64,000 nt of DNA from an uncultured Rhodopila sp. (GTDB lineage Bacteria; Pseudomonadota; Alphaproteobacteria; Acetobacterales; Acetobacteraceae), in contig CAIZFE010000076.1 in assembly GCA_903932145.1 (NCBI GenBank), positions 48,500 through 112,499 of the forward strand, given 5' to 3'. Positions 52,735 through 61,602 of the stretch are shown in pieces (the first letter of the stretch is position 1; each line of letters begins with the position of its first letter). The translations under genes and the position numbers were made by a program. Under the pieces are notes generated by a model. The model was not told the origin of the DNA and did no database searches. It saw only the letters and a list, made by a program, of their open reading frames with translations.

Positions 52735-53363
52735 CACCGACGCGCATGCTCCGCGGGACGATCACCTTTTTTTGATGGACCCGGCAGGCGATGAAGCGTT
52801 GGATGGGAGTATTCTTCAAGGCAGATAAACACGGACAAGCGGGATGAACGCGGACGCGCCGCGAAGTCCCCCGGCGCCTTGGCCCGGCTTGTCCCTGATG
52901 AAGTCTCACATCTCGTTGCGGGAAAGCCCCAATCGTCGTGGCCCTCCCCCGACTTGATCGGGGGATCATCGGGACACCTGTGGCGGTACAGCTGTCGCGA
53001 GAATTGGCTTGGACAAAGCCGCCGCCTGACGTAACGCGGTGGCTTGGATTCATCTTTCGGTAATGATTTCAGCCTATACCAGGCGCGTGAAGGTGGCCGA
53101 ACTGAAGACCGCAAGCTGACCGCAATCCATCGCACATCGTCGTCACGTTGTCGTTAGTTCTGAAGATTATTCTGGATGTCGTCACGTCCATCGGCAAGAT
53201 GTGCCGGTTGGGTGGAAACGGCCGTTATAAATTTTGAATAAGTAATGTAATACCTACCGAATCACACATGCCTTACTCAGTTTTGCGTGTACTCGCCATT
53301 GATGACAGCGGCGAAAAAACATGCCACGTTAATGCTCAAAGCGACCTCCGTCTGCATTCCTGG
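52735..53363. other. Spacer with decayed repeats and an AT-rich kinase upstream region
   Basis: About 630 bp. 52880-52993 holds a degenerate family A copy (GGCCCGGCTTGTCCCTGATG and GGACACCTGTGGCGG). From about 53210 the sequence turns AT-rich, ending with TTATAAATTTTGAATAAG, a plausible promoter region for the kinase gene. No gene is supported; an ATG at 53268 is in frame with the kinase but has no ribosome site. Confidence 0.45.
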
Positions 53364-55250
53364 ATGACAATGCGCACAACCATCGACCGTATCGGCAAGT
53401 ATGAGTTGAGGGCTGTATTGGCACGTACACCTTTGAGCACGGTGTACGACGGCTGGGATTCCGATATCGCCCGACGGGTGGCCGTCAAATTGATGCCTCT
53501 GTCCTCGGTCGATGGCAGTGAGGCCGATGAAGCGTTCACCCGTTTCAAACGAGGCGCCCGCGCCGCCGGACAATTAAATCATCCCAACATCGTCGGCGTC
53601 TATGATTACGGCGAAACCGACGATTACGCCTATCTGGTGATGGAGTTTGTCAACGGACCAACCCTGAAGGACTTATTCGATCGCAACGAGCGGTTCGCGT
53701 TGGCCGACATCTGCCGGATTATCGGTTCCGTGCTGGATGCGCTGCAATACAGTCATGACCGCGGGGTAGTACATAGGGATGTGAAGCCCGCGAACATCAT
53801 GTTCACGTCAGACCATCAGGTGAAAATCACCGATTTCGGGATCGCTCGCCTGGAAGACAGTGAAATGACCCAGGCCGGGATGGTGATTGGCACTCCGGCC
53901 TATATGTCGCCGGAGCAGTTCCTGGGCGAGAAAATAGATTGGCGAACGGATATCTATTCGACCGGTGTGGTACTGTATCATATCCTCACCGGTGAGCGCC
54001 CGTATGAAGGTAATTTGGCGACCATCATGCACAAAGTGCTCTATGGTTCGCCACTTTTGCCGTCCAGGGTTTCGACGGTGGTATCATCGGCGCTCGATGC
54101 GATCGTGACGCGGGCAATGGCGCGAAACCGGGAGGATCGCTTTAACAGCGCCGCCGAATTCAACGCGGCGCTTCAGGCGATACTGACAGAGCGGCCCGCC
54201 GTCGTGCCGGGCGCGGCCGGGTTGTCACCGGGTCCAGCGTGGCCTGCCGGCGCCGGTTCACCCGTTGCTTCCACCCGCAAGGCGGCCATTTTCGCTATTA
54301 TAACAACCGTGCTGCTGGCCGGTGGCGTCGCGGGGTGGCTGGGCCTGTTCAGTCCGGCGTCGAAGCCAGCACCTGGTCCCGCAAAGCCGGACCAAGCGCA
54401 AGGCCAGCAAGAGCAACAGGCGCGTTTGCAACAACAGCAGCAGGAGCAGGCCCGCCTGCAACAACAGCAGGACCAGGCGAGGCAGCAACAGGAACAGCAG
54501 ACGCGGCTTGCGCAGCAACAGGAACAGACCCGCCTTCAGCAAGAGCAGGATACGCGGCTCCAGCAGCAACAGGAACAGACCCGCCTTCAGCAAGAACAGA
54601 ATGTTCGGCTCCAGCAGCAACAGGAACAAGCACGCTTGCAACAAGAGCGTGACGCGCGGCTTCAACAGGAGCAGCAGGAACAGGCCCGCCTGAAGCAGCA
54701 GGAACAGGCGCGACTTCAGTTGCTTCGGGAACAAGCTCGCCAGAAGCTGGAACAGGACCGGCAAAATCAAACCCTGGACCTCGCTCGGCAAAAGCGAGAA
54801 GCCGAACAGGCCCGCCCGAAAATCGCGCAGGAACAGCCGCGTCCAAAGCAGCCGCCGGATCAGGTCCGGCCCGTTCAGGAAGCGGAAAAGCCCCCCACCG
54901 GTAACAGTTTGTCCGGCAACAGCTTGCCAAACGTGTATCCCGTCACATCGACCAGTGGCGCCGCCGGTTTAGTGTGCGAATCCATTACACCTGAGAGCGC
55001 CGGCAGGTACGGGCTGGACAGTCCCGAGGGAATGGCGGTCACCGGTGTCCTGGCGGGTGGCGCGGCCGAGAAGGCGGGCATCCGCGAACGGGATGTGATT
55101 CTGAAGATCAAGGGTGTCGCTGCCAATGATGTGTCGGTGCTGTCCCGCATGGCAGCCGATAACCCGGGCGGACAAACGGTGGCTGTGGATATTGTTCGTC
55201 GTGGAGAACATAAAGTAGTGCAGCTTCTGCTGAACCAAGGCAGCCACTGA
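53364..55250 (+). CDS. Membrane Ser/Thr protein kinase with Gln-rich coiled coil and PDZ domain (PpkA-like)
   Basis: A 628-residue protein from the chosen ATG 53364. Kinase domain (about 5-280): Lys42 in VAVK, HRDVKPANIM (137-146), DFG (157-159), and MSPEQ. The glycine-rich loop is unusual, reading LARTPLSTVY with no glycines. A membrane span (about 306-329, FAIITTVLLAGGVAGWLGLF) is followed by a Gln/Glu/Arg-rich region with 17-residue repeats (about 344-508) and a C-terminal PDZ domain (about 533-623; VTGVLAGGAAEKAGIRERDV). The kinase should face the cytoplasm and the PDZ the periplasm. Its position beside type VI genes suggests a PpkA/TagE-like activator role. The start is uncertain: ATG 53268 would add 32 residues without domain support, and neither site has a ribosome motif. 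Confidence 0.85.
   Translation: MTMRTTIDRIGKYELRAVLARTPLSTVYDGWDSDIARRVAVKLMPLSSVDGSEADEAFTRFKRGARAAGQLNHPNIVGVYDYGETDDYAYLVMEFVNGPTLKDLFDRNERFALADICRIIGSVLDALQYSHDRGVVHRDVKPANIMFTSDHQVKITDFGIARLEDSEMTQAGMVIGTPAYMSPEQFLGEKIDWRTDIYSTGVVLYHILTGERPYEGNLATIMHKVLYGSPLLPSRVSTVVSSALDAIVTRAMARNREDRFNSAAEFNAALQAILTERPAVVPGAAGLSPGPAWPAGAGSPVASTRKAAIFAIITTVLLAGGVAGWLGLFSPASKPAPGPAKPDQAQGQQEQQARLQQQQQEQARLQQQQDQARQQQEQQTRLAQQQEQTRLQQEQDTRLQQQQEQTRLQQEQNVRLQQQQEQARLQQERDARLQQEQQEQARLKQQEQARLQLLREQARQKLEQDRQNQTLDLARQKREAEQARPKIAQEQPRPKQPPDQVRPVQEAEKPPTGNSLSGNSLPNVYPVTSTSGAAGLVCESITPESAGRYGLDSPEGMAVTGVLAGGAAEKAGIRERDVILKIKGVAANDVSVLSRMAADNPGGQTVAVDIVRRGEHKVVQLLLNQGSH
54501..54653 (+). repeat. 51-bp tandem repeat in the kinase gene
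   Basis: Three successive units each encode 17 residues: TRLAQQQEQTRLQQEQD, TRLQQQQEQTRLQQEQN, VRLQQQQEQARLQQERD. Looser copies continue on both sides (about 54400-54720). Unit number can change without loss of frame. Confidence 0.85.
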
Positions 55251-55264
55251 CCGGACCTTGCGGC

Positions 55265-55555
55265 TCAACCAACCAATACGGTGAAGCAACCCAGCACGAT
55301 AACACCGCCGTGGCCGCACAAATCACTGATCCGCGCCGCCGGCTGGCCGCCGATCAAGACAGTAACGGACCCCATGGCGATGGTATCGGGCGGTCCGACA
55401 CAGGTCAGCATGTCCCCCACTCGGGCAGCCGGCAGGCTTTGGATGAGCACGGTTGGACAACCGGGGCCGGTAATCGGGCCACCAACATGCGGTACGACGC
55501 CGGTTACCATCGGACAAACATGCATGTCGGTCAGGCGTGCGGCTGGCAGTCCCAT
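55265..55555 (-). CDS. PAAR-domain protein (type VI spike tip)
   Basis: A 96-residue PAAR protein. Repeats PAARLTDMHVCPMVTG, PHVGGPITGPGCPTVLIQ, LPAARVGDMLTCVGPPDTI and GHGGVIVLGCFTVLVG match the tip that sharpens the VgrG spike and carries effectors. ATG 55555 gives the standard length; upstream starts at 55603 and 55630 (TTG) add residues with no family match. It lies 77 bp after the putative nuclease gene on the same strand and converges on the kinase gene (14 bp between stops). Confidence 0.9.
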   Translation of the reverse strand: MGLPAARLTDMHVCPMVTGVVPHVGGPITGPGCPTVLIQSLPAARVGDMLTCVGPPDTIAMGSVTVLIGGQPAARISDLCGHGGVIVLGCFTVLVG

Positions 55556-55632
55556 GGGTGATGATCGTCCTGAAATGGATAGAAAGTCCAGACCCGATTT
55601 CATGAAGTGCAAGAGTAGGCCGATCGACAACT

Positions 55633-56274
55633 CTAAGTATTAGGAAATATGACTGCACGGAACTGGCCGCTGGCAGGCATGATACCGTACTCGATCTCAT
55701 CCGGTCGATCGGTCCGATTGGCCGCAACGTATATCAGTCGGATGAATGCAAATCGCCCGGCATTCGCAGCGAGGTATGTCTCGATCGCCCGCCAGAGACG
55801 GCCATTGTTTGACCGCCCCTGGTTCAGCCGCCGCGCCTGACGAAAATAATTTGGGCCTCCCTCATGTCCGCCCTGTGCGTGAGCCCAGGCGTGCCCTTTA
55901 TCGAACCCATCTCCGGCTCGGGGAAAGCCGGCGTGATAGGTATTGTCCCGACTCCCTGCGGCCACGCTCTGGCTGATCCCCCAGACCAACACCGTCCGCT
56001 CAAGGTGTAGGTCGAACAGGAAGTTGGCTCTCCCGTCATGCAAGCGCACCAGTTCCGCGTTCGGCACGCCACCGTTTCGATATTGTCTGCCGGCGTAATT
56101 CAGAATGCCAACCAGCAGGCGTCGAACATCACCGGTGGCCTGAAATGGCCAGAGCATGAAACCATAGGCCGCGTAGCCGGAGCGTAATTCAAGATTACAC
56201 CCCAGTTCACGATCAATGATCGCTTCAATCGGAACGCCGGACCATTGCGGTGATGCCGACACTCGACCTGCCAT
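55633..56274 (-). CDS. Putative DNA/RNA non-specific endonuclease (His-Me finger), candidate type VI effector
   Basis: A 213-residue protein without a signal peptide. FDKGHAWAHAQGGHEGGPNY (from about 124) resembles the DRGH catalytic core of NucA-type nucleases, and ARRLNQGRSNNGRLWRAIE supplies Asn151 and Glu165 at positions expected for metal binding. The N-terminal 100 residues have no recognised domain. Its place directly upstream of the PAAR gene is typical of PAAR-delivered toxins. No immunity gene of obvious type is next to it, which is odd for a nuclease toxin. The nuclease reading rests on short motifs. Confidence 0.55.
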   Translation of the reverse strand: MAGRVSASPQWSGVPIEAIIDRELGCNLELRSGYAAYGFMLWPFQATGDVRRLLVGILNYAGRQYRNGGVPNAELVRLHDGRANFLFDLHLERTVLVWGISQSVAAGSRDNTYHAGFPRAGDGFDKGHAWAHAQGGHEGGPNYFRQARRLNQGRSNNGRLWRAIETYLAANAGRFAFIRLIYVAANRTDRPDEIEYGIMPASGQFRAVIFPNT

Positions 56275-56404
56275 ATCGCTTCCACACGGCTATTTATTGT
56301 TTCGAAATCATATCACAATCATCATTACGGTCCCGGGTATTCCGCTCCTTGAATCGAGACACAGGCGCCCCCGGCGTCCCTCTGACATTAGCAAGCGGTT
56401 TATT

Positions 56405-57904
56405 TCAGTAAACCCCCGCCCGATGCAAGATCGGCATCCGCCGGTGCAGACTGTGATTAAGGGCGTCCCGAACCGTGTGCGCATCGACCGGCGCGGGTGA
56501 GATCAACCGTAACAGGTCCTCGATATCGGTCTGACCATCGCGCAGCCAATCCAGAACCAGCAGGTCAAGCACACTGGCCTGTACCCCAGCGCCTGTCCGC
56601 CCGCTTGCCGCGCCCACCAGCCGGTTGAGGCTTTCCGATCGCGCCAGCCGTCGTGCCGACACAAGATTGAACCGCATCGCCGCCGGGTGCGGATCGGCAC
56701 CCGGCCGCAACACCGGAAAGGCGAGGTTCACGCCGATCAGCATACCCAGCAGTTCCGCCGGATTATCCCGGCGGCCCTCGACCTCCGGCAAATTCAGCAG
56801 ATCGCCGGTTCGGGCCGGAGCCACGCTGGCCGCCTGCACAATCGGCCGGTAAAACGCGGCATTGAACTCGGCCTGTCCGGCCGGCACATCCACCGTCGCC
56901 GGTAATTCGTCGGGATGGATATTCAGGCCGATCGTGACGTCCATCAGTGCCGCGTCGCGCGTGGCGTTATCCACGCGCCTGGCCCCGCGAACGAATACGT
57001 CGTGACGCAGGGATCGGTCCAGGCACATGTCCTTCACCAATTCGCGCATCACAGGGTCTTCGAACCGGTCCGCCACCGCGCGCTGGGCATCTGTCAGGGT
57101 CAGCGTCGGAAAATTTTCGGTTAACTGCGACGACCCCACCCACTCCAGCTTCGCATCCGACAGCGCGGCGGCGACATCGGCCATGAAGCAGGGCTGCCAG
57201 TGCTCGTTCATGTATTCATGCGCGAGGTACGACGACGGCGCCGCATGCAGCCCGTTCAGCAAAGCTTTGGCGAACGGCGATCGTTGCAACTGCCTGGCAT
57301 CCGCCGCCAGCAGCGCCTGCACGACGGCGAGGCCTTGGTCCCCCTGCCGGTCGCTGCGCCACGCGAGGCGACGGCCGGCCTCTCGCAGCAGACGCTGCAT
57401 GCCCATCGCCGGTCCCCACGCGGGCAGGGCGTTGTAGCTGATGTGGACGGTGCCGCCCGATCGGACCTTGTCGCGCAGCAGACGGACGATGCCGTCCTGC
57501 ACGGATTTTGGCACCCAGCTCCAGACGCCGTGCAGGGTGACGAAATCGGCTTCGGGAATGTCCCGGCTGGCGGGATCTTCCGCTAATGTTGCCAGATCGG
57601 CTTCGATGAAAGTGATGTTGGTCAGGCCGGCCTCCGCCGCCCATTCCCGGGCGGCGGCGATATGCGCCGGGTTGAAATCAACCGCTGTCACCTGCCAGTT
57701 GGGATTGCTGGCCGCCTGCACCATCGCGCCAAAACCCTGACCGCAGCCGAGTTCCAGCAGTCTGATCGGGTCCTCGGGCCGGGGCATCGGGACGGCGACG
57801 CTGCATAACTGGCAGGCCAACGCCATCATCATCGGTGATTGCGTCGGGTACCACCCGGCTGTGTAGCTGATATCCGTCACGTACCCGCCGTTCCACCCGC
57901 TCAT
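56405..57904 (-). CDS. SAM-dependent methyltransferase with regulatory domain
   Basis: A 499-residue protein. N-terminal class I fold: TDISYTAGWYPTQSPMMMAL, then motif I ELGCGQGFGA (51-60) and TAVDFNPAHIAAAREWA. The long C-terminal half (about 220-499) resembles the methyltransferase regulatory domain found behind such folds, with PTLTLTDAQRAVADRF. ATG 57904 overlaps the tssG stop by ATGA, so it is translated with the type VI baseplate genes. The substrate could be a protein or a small molecule. Such a methyltransferase is not part of the core type VI set. Confidence 0.82.
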   Translation of the reverse strand: MSGWNGGYVTDISYTAGWYPTQSPMMMALACQLCSVAVPMPRPEDPIRLLELGCGQGFGAMVQAASNPNWQVTAVDFNPAHIAAAREWAAEAGLTNITFIEADLATLAEDPASRDIPEADFVTLHGVWSWVPKSVQDGIVRLLRDKVRSGGTVHISYNALPAWGPAMGMQRLLREAGRRLAWRSDRQGDQGLAVVQALLAADARQLQRSPFAKALLNGLHAAPSSYLAHEYMNEHWQPCFMADVAAALSDAKLEWVGSSQLTENFPTLTLTDAQRAVADRFEDPVMRELVKDMCLDRSLRHDVFVRGARRVDNATRDAALMDVTIGLNIHPDELPATVDVPAGQAEFNAAFYRPIVQAASVAPARTGDLLNLPEVEGRRDNPAELLGMLIGVNLAFPVLRPGADPHPAAMRFNLVSARRLARSESLNRLVGAASGRTGAGVQASVLDLLVLDWLRDGQTDIEDLLRLISPAPVDAHTVRDALNHSLHRRMPILHRAGVY

Positions 57905-58989
57905 AAAGCTGTCCTCCGCTGCTGGTTTTGCCGTGCTTCGATTATGTCGGCATCGAACACGGCATCCGCCGCGTCGGTGCGCGGCAGGAAACTGCCGTCG
58001 GCGACCGGCAGCCATGTGTTCCATCCCAGCCCGAACGGGATCGGTGCCGACGCGGACAGGCGCAGGGCGCCGGCTGCGTCCGACCGGGGCACATCGGGCG
58101 CGGCGAGCACGGGGTTGACCGCGAAACCAAGCTCCGGCCCGACAAACGCACGCACCAAAGAAACCAGTCGCTGAAGCGTGTCGCCATTGGGCAGCATCTG
58201 CTGAAATGCGTCCCGTTTGAGTGGTCCGATGCGCAGCAGCATCCGAGCCTCGGGGCTCCAGGCGCGCGCGCCGGCGGCGGCGTTGATGCCCAGTTCGCGG
58301 AAGCTGCCTTTCGCGCCGATCCGGGTTTGCTGGTCTTCCGGCAGGCGCAGCCAGGCGCCGGCAAACTCAATGATGTCCACGTTCATGCCAAGCCAGTCGG
58401 ACAGCATGGCGCCGAGGCGTTCGGCGGAACGGGGGCGCATGGCGAACAGGCCGGCATAGTGCAGCAGCGGGTCGGCTTCGGCCGCGAGTCGTGTGGCCAT
58501 GGCCGGTGTGCCGTAGCCGGTCAGCGACAGCAGAACCCGGGAAATCGTGTCTTGTGTCGGGGGAGGAGGGCGGAGCAAGGCCACATCGGCTTCCCGTGCC
58601 GGGCGATATTTGATCGCCGCCAGCGCGAAGAAGGCGACGAAGCGCTCCCCCAGCATATCGAGGAACTGATGCAGCGCGGTCGATCCACCTCGTAGCGTCT
58701 GAGACACGATTTCCGAGTAATAGCGCGGTAAGACACCGGACGGCCCGGTCAACCCCATTAATCCGATGATCGCATCGTGCCGCTTGCCGCCATGACGAAC
58801 GTCCTGCACGTCGGCCGACGGAAACGCCAGACCGGGCGGCGTGCGGAAACGGATAGCGGCCCCGGGATCGTCCGTCTGCGCGGCCCGCATGAGCACACGC
58901 ACCATGGCGTCGAAACGAAACCGGCGTGGCTCGCGCAGCAAGCGGGCCAGGACAGACGCACGACGGACCGGCGGGCGGAGATCGTTCAT
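57901..58989 (-). CDS. tssG: Type VI secretion baseplate protein TssG
   Basis: A 362-residue protein of the ImpH/VasB family. It opens VLARLLREPRRFRFDAMVRV and has IRFRTPPGLAFPSADVQDV, GLTGPSGVLPRYYSEIV and, further on, LSDWLGMNVDIIEFAGAWL, all standard. TssG forms the baseplate wedge with TssF and TssE in the cytoplasm. Its start overlaps tssF by ATGA and its stop overlaps the methyltransferase start. Confidence 0.92.
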   Translation of the reverse strand: MNDLRPPVRRASVLARLLREPRRFRFDAMVRVLMRAAQTDDPGAAIRFRTPPGLAFPSADVQDVRHGGKRHDAIIGLMGLTGPSGVLPRYYSEIVSQTLRGGSTALHQFLDMLGERFVAFFALAAIKYRPAREADVALLRPPPPTQDTISRVLLSLTGYGTPAMATRLAAEADPLLHYAGLFAMRPRSAERLGAMLSDWLGMNVDIIEFAGAWLRLPEDQQTRIGAKGSFRELGINAAAGARAWSPEARMLLRIGPLKRDAFQQMLPNGDTLQRLVSLVRAFVGPELGFAVNPVLAAPDVPRSDAAGALRLSASAPIPFGLGWNTWLPVADGSFLPRTDAADAVFDADIIEARQNQQRRTAL

Positions 58990-60839
58990 CCCAGGGCGCG
59001 CGTGCCGCTGCGGGCCGGCCAGGATGCCGCAGTGCCGGATCGGCCGCGCAGCACGACTTTTGTGCGTGTGAAACTGTTGATCGTGGCGTTCAGGGCAAAG
59101 AAGCGCTCCAGTACCGACGCCAGCAGGAACAGCCCGCCGACCTGCCAGGCGCGGGGTTCGATCTCCAGGTTGATATCCAGGCCCCGGCAGAACATCGGCG
59201 GTGTGCGGCGGCGCGGCTGTTGGCCGATTTGCGGCGGATCGGGCGCGCGCGCCACGCCGGCCTCGGTGGAGATCGCCGTCAGGGCATCGATCGCGGCCCT
59301 GGTTTCGGCGGTATCGCGGAAATCATAGAGCCGCAGGACCTCTTTCAGGACCGCGGCACCGTCCTGACCGCCGGTCACCGACAGGTGGCCGAGCGACAGG
59401 TGGGAAATCAACCGCCAGAATGATCGGTCGCGCAGCGGCGCCCGCAAGGTGGTCGTTGCGGCCGAGACGGCTGAGATGGCGGACACCGCCGCGTTGCCCT
59501 CTACCAGGCGCAAGACTGGATGGCCGCCGCCGAACGGCAGGTCCGCCGGCAGGTCCCGGTTCAGGCACAGCGCGTCCACCGACAGCACGGTGTCGCCCGG
59601 GCGCTCCTGGTCGAAGCCGGGGTCGTGCGGTGCCAGGAAAACCTCGGTGCCCGGCACGCCGGAGGCCGCGTCCCGGCGGGCAACGTGATAAAAGCCGCCG
59701 GCGGTGCCCGGGTCGGTCGCGCTCTCGGTCAGGCGGTGGAACGGGTACCAGGGGCGTTGACTCCCGTCCGGCAGTGTCTCGCGAACCCGCTGGATGCCCC
59801 ATACCTCCGTCGCGCGCGGCCGGCGGGCATCGGGTTCCACGCGATACTCGATGTCGGTGTGTGTCAGCGGGATCGGTTCACAGCGTTGCGGGAACAGATT
59901 GACCAGCGGCGTGCAGCCCAGCGCGAGCGAATGTTGCCCGATCATCCGCTCCAGTTCAGGGGCCGGGCGGTCGAGATAGACAAAAATCTCCAGCCGGTTG
60001 CCGCAGGACAGCAGGGTTTTGCGGTCCAACTGGCAGACATCGATGAACAGGAATTTTTCCGGGAAGGCGAAGTATTCGGTCATCAGGCGGAAGCCGGAAA
60101 AACCGCGAGCGGACCAGGGCAGCAGGGCTTCGTCGGGACCGAAGCCGCCGGGTTGGATGGCACTGGGCGGAGCGATTACCGGGGCGGTGTCCACCGCGGA
60201 GTCAGCGTAAGCCACTGAAACCGCATGGGCGCCGAGAAGCTCATACAGCGGCAACGTCTGATTGGCAGGTCCGCGCAGAAAGAACCGCAGCCGGTCGATG
60301 CCCAGTTGGGAAAACGTGACCTCCGGGACCATGCAGGTGAGTGTGATGCGCAGGACCGAAGCGGCCCCGGCGGCATCCGGATTGGGCGGCGCGACCAGCG
60401 GCTGTCCCGACAGCCGCACCGCTTCGACCGTCACCGGCCACAGCGTCACCGGCGCGGTGGTGCGATAGCGCAGGGTCTCGCCTTTGACTGGCTCCGTATC
60501 GACCGTCAGGCCGGCAGGCAGGTGCGCCGGGGTCAGCAGATCCGGCTGACAGGACAGTTGCGCGACCATGCAGGACGGCACGGGTGCGAGATAATGCGGA
60601 TACAGCAGACCGAGCAGTGCGTCGGTCAGTTCAGGAAATTCATCGTCCAGCCGGTGCTGCACCCGCGCGGCCAGGAATGCCACGCCTTCCAGCAGCCGCA
60701 GGACATGCGGGTCGTCAACGCCATCCGCCGACACGCGCAGGCGGCCAGCGATCTTCGGGTGTGCCTCGGCGAACTCGCCTGCCAGCCGCTTGATCGCGTT
60801 GAGTTCGCGATCGTAATAGGGAAGCAGGGCGTCAGACAT
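58986..60839 (-). CDS. tssF: Type VI secretion baseplate protein TssF
   Basis: A 617-residue protein of the ImpG/VasA family. The opening SDALLPYYDRELNAIKRLAG and ADGVDDPHVLRLLEGVAFLA, VQHRLDDEFPELTDALLGLL and YPHYLAPVPSC are diagnostic. ATG 60839 is chosen because the protein then starts with the conserved segment; the frame open to 60932 runs through repeat sequence. It overlaps tssG by ATGA. Upstream, 247 bp with a palindromic element separates it from tssE. Confidence 0.93.
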   Translation of the reverse strand: MSDALLPYYDRELNAIKRLAGEFAEAHPKIAGRLRVSADGVDDPHVLRLLEGVAFLAARVQHRLDDEFPELTDALLGLLYPHYLAPVPSCMVAQLSCQPDLLTPAHLPAGLTVDTEPVKGETLRYRTTAPVTLWPVTVEAVRLSGQPLVAPPNPDAAGAASVLRITLTCMVPEVTFSQLGIDRLRFFLRGPANQTLPLYELLGAHAVSVAYADSAVDTAPVIAPPSAIQPGGFGPDEALLPWSARGFSGFRLMTEYFAFPEKFLFIDVCQLDRKTLLSCGNRLEIFVYLDRPAPELERMIGQHSLALGCTPLVNLFPQRCEPIPLTHTDIEYRVEPDARRPRATEVWGIQRVRETLPDGSQRPWYPFHRLTESATDPGTAGGFYHVARRDAASGVPGTEVFLAPHDPGFDQERPGDTVLSVDALCLNRDLPADLPFGGGHPVLRLVEGNAAVSAISAVSAATTTLRAPLRDRSFWRLISHLSLGHLSVTGGQDGAAVLKEVLRLYDFRDTAETRAAIDALTAISTEAGVARAPDPPQIGQQPRRRTPPMFCRGLDINLEIEPRAWQVGGLFLLASVLERFFALNATINSFTRTKVVLRGRSGTAASWPARSGTRALG

Positions 60840-60867
60840 GCGGAAGGTCCGCCGGTGATGGCCGCCG

Positions 60868-61044
60868 GGCCCCGTCATGGACCGGCTTGTCCCCAGAATA
60901 CCAACACATCTCGAAAACGAGCGTGATATCAATCTGTTGGCATTCGGCCTGTGACCGTTCTCCCATCGTCATGGCCCGGCTTGTCCGGGCCACCCATGAC
61001 TCGACGTTGCCGTGATTGGTGGTTCGGACAAGCCGGGCCATGAC
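60868..61044. repeat. Family A palindrome between tssE and tssF
   Basis: Arms GTCATGGCCCGGCTTGTCCG... (60968-60994) and 61018-61044 are inverted copies, 25 of 27 identical, with a 23-bp loop. A degenerate half copy (GTCATGGACCGGCTTGTCCC) lies at about 60874-60894. It sits inside the type VI gene run and could alter expression of the downstream baseplate genes. Confidence 0.78.
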
Positions 61045-61086
61045 AACGATTTTACTGTTGAGCGTCGCCTTGCGCCGCCCCGGTGT

Positions 61087-61602
61087 TCAGCCCGCATCGC
61101 GCGCCACCACGATCACTTCATCAATCGACGGATCGAAGAACGTATCAAATGTGACAGGTTCCGGCGCCGGTTCGGCGTGCAGAACGGCATCGATGCGCAA
61201 TCGCAGTGCCGCGTCCAGGGATGCGTCCGAATCTCCCAATGCAACATTGACGGAAATGAATCTGGGCTCGAACCGGCGGATCGTGTCTTCGATCTCGATC
61301 CGCAGTTCCTCGCGTTGTCCGGGATCATTGAAGGCGCCGGCGCTGAAGTCGGGAATGCCAAAGCCGATCGGCGAAACCGCGAGTTCTGTCAGCGAGGCCG
61401 GCCAGGACCGCCAGCGGCGCCGAGCGTTCAGCAGGGCCTCCAGGTCGCGCCGCACGCCGTTTCGTAGAGCCACCAGGGAGTCGCCGGACGACAGGACAGC
61501 GTCGCGAGTCTGATCCGGCGACAGATCGATCAGCCGATCGAGCAACGGCGCCTGAAACCGAAGCGTGCCCGGCCTTTGGTCCAAACCACGGCGACCACTC
61601 AT
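61087..61602 (-). CDS. tssE: Type VI secretion baseplate protein TssE (gp25-like)
   Basis: A 171-residue protein related to phage T4 gp25. It has LLDRLIDLSPDQ, VRRDLEALLNARRRWRSW and the gp25-like FGIPDFSAGAFNDPGQREEL, then IEDTIRRFEPRFISVNVALG. It links sheath and baseplate. The start overlaps the tagJ stop by ATGA. Confidence 0.9.
   Translation of the reverse strand: MSGRRGLDQRPGTLRFQAPLLDRLIDLSPDQTRDAVLSSGDSLVALRNGVRRDLEALLNARRRWRSWPASLTELAVSPIGFGIPDFSAGAFNDPGQREELRIEIEDTIRRFEPRFISVNVALGDSDASLDAALRLRIDAVLHAEPAPEPVTFDTFFDPSIDEVIVVARDAG

Noticed and set aside
53268..53363. 32-residue extension of the kinase start
   Set aside because: No ribosome site before ATG 53268, mixed codon use, and no domain in the added part; kept only as an alternative start.
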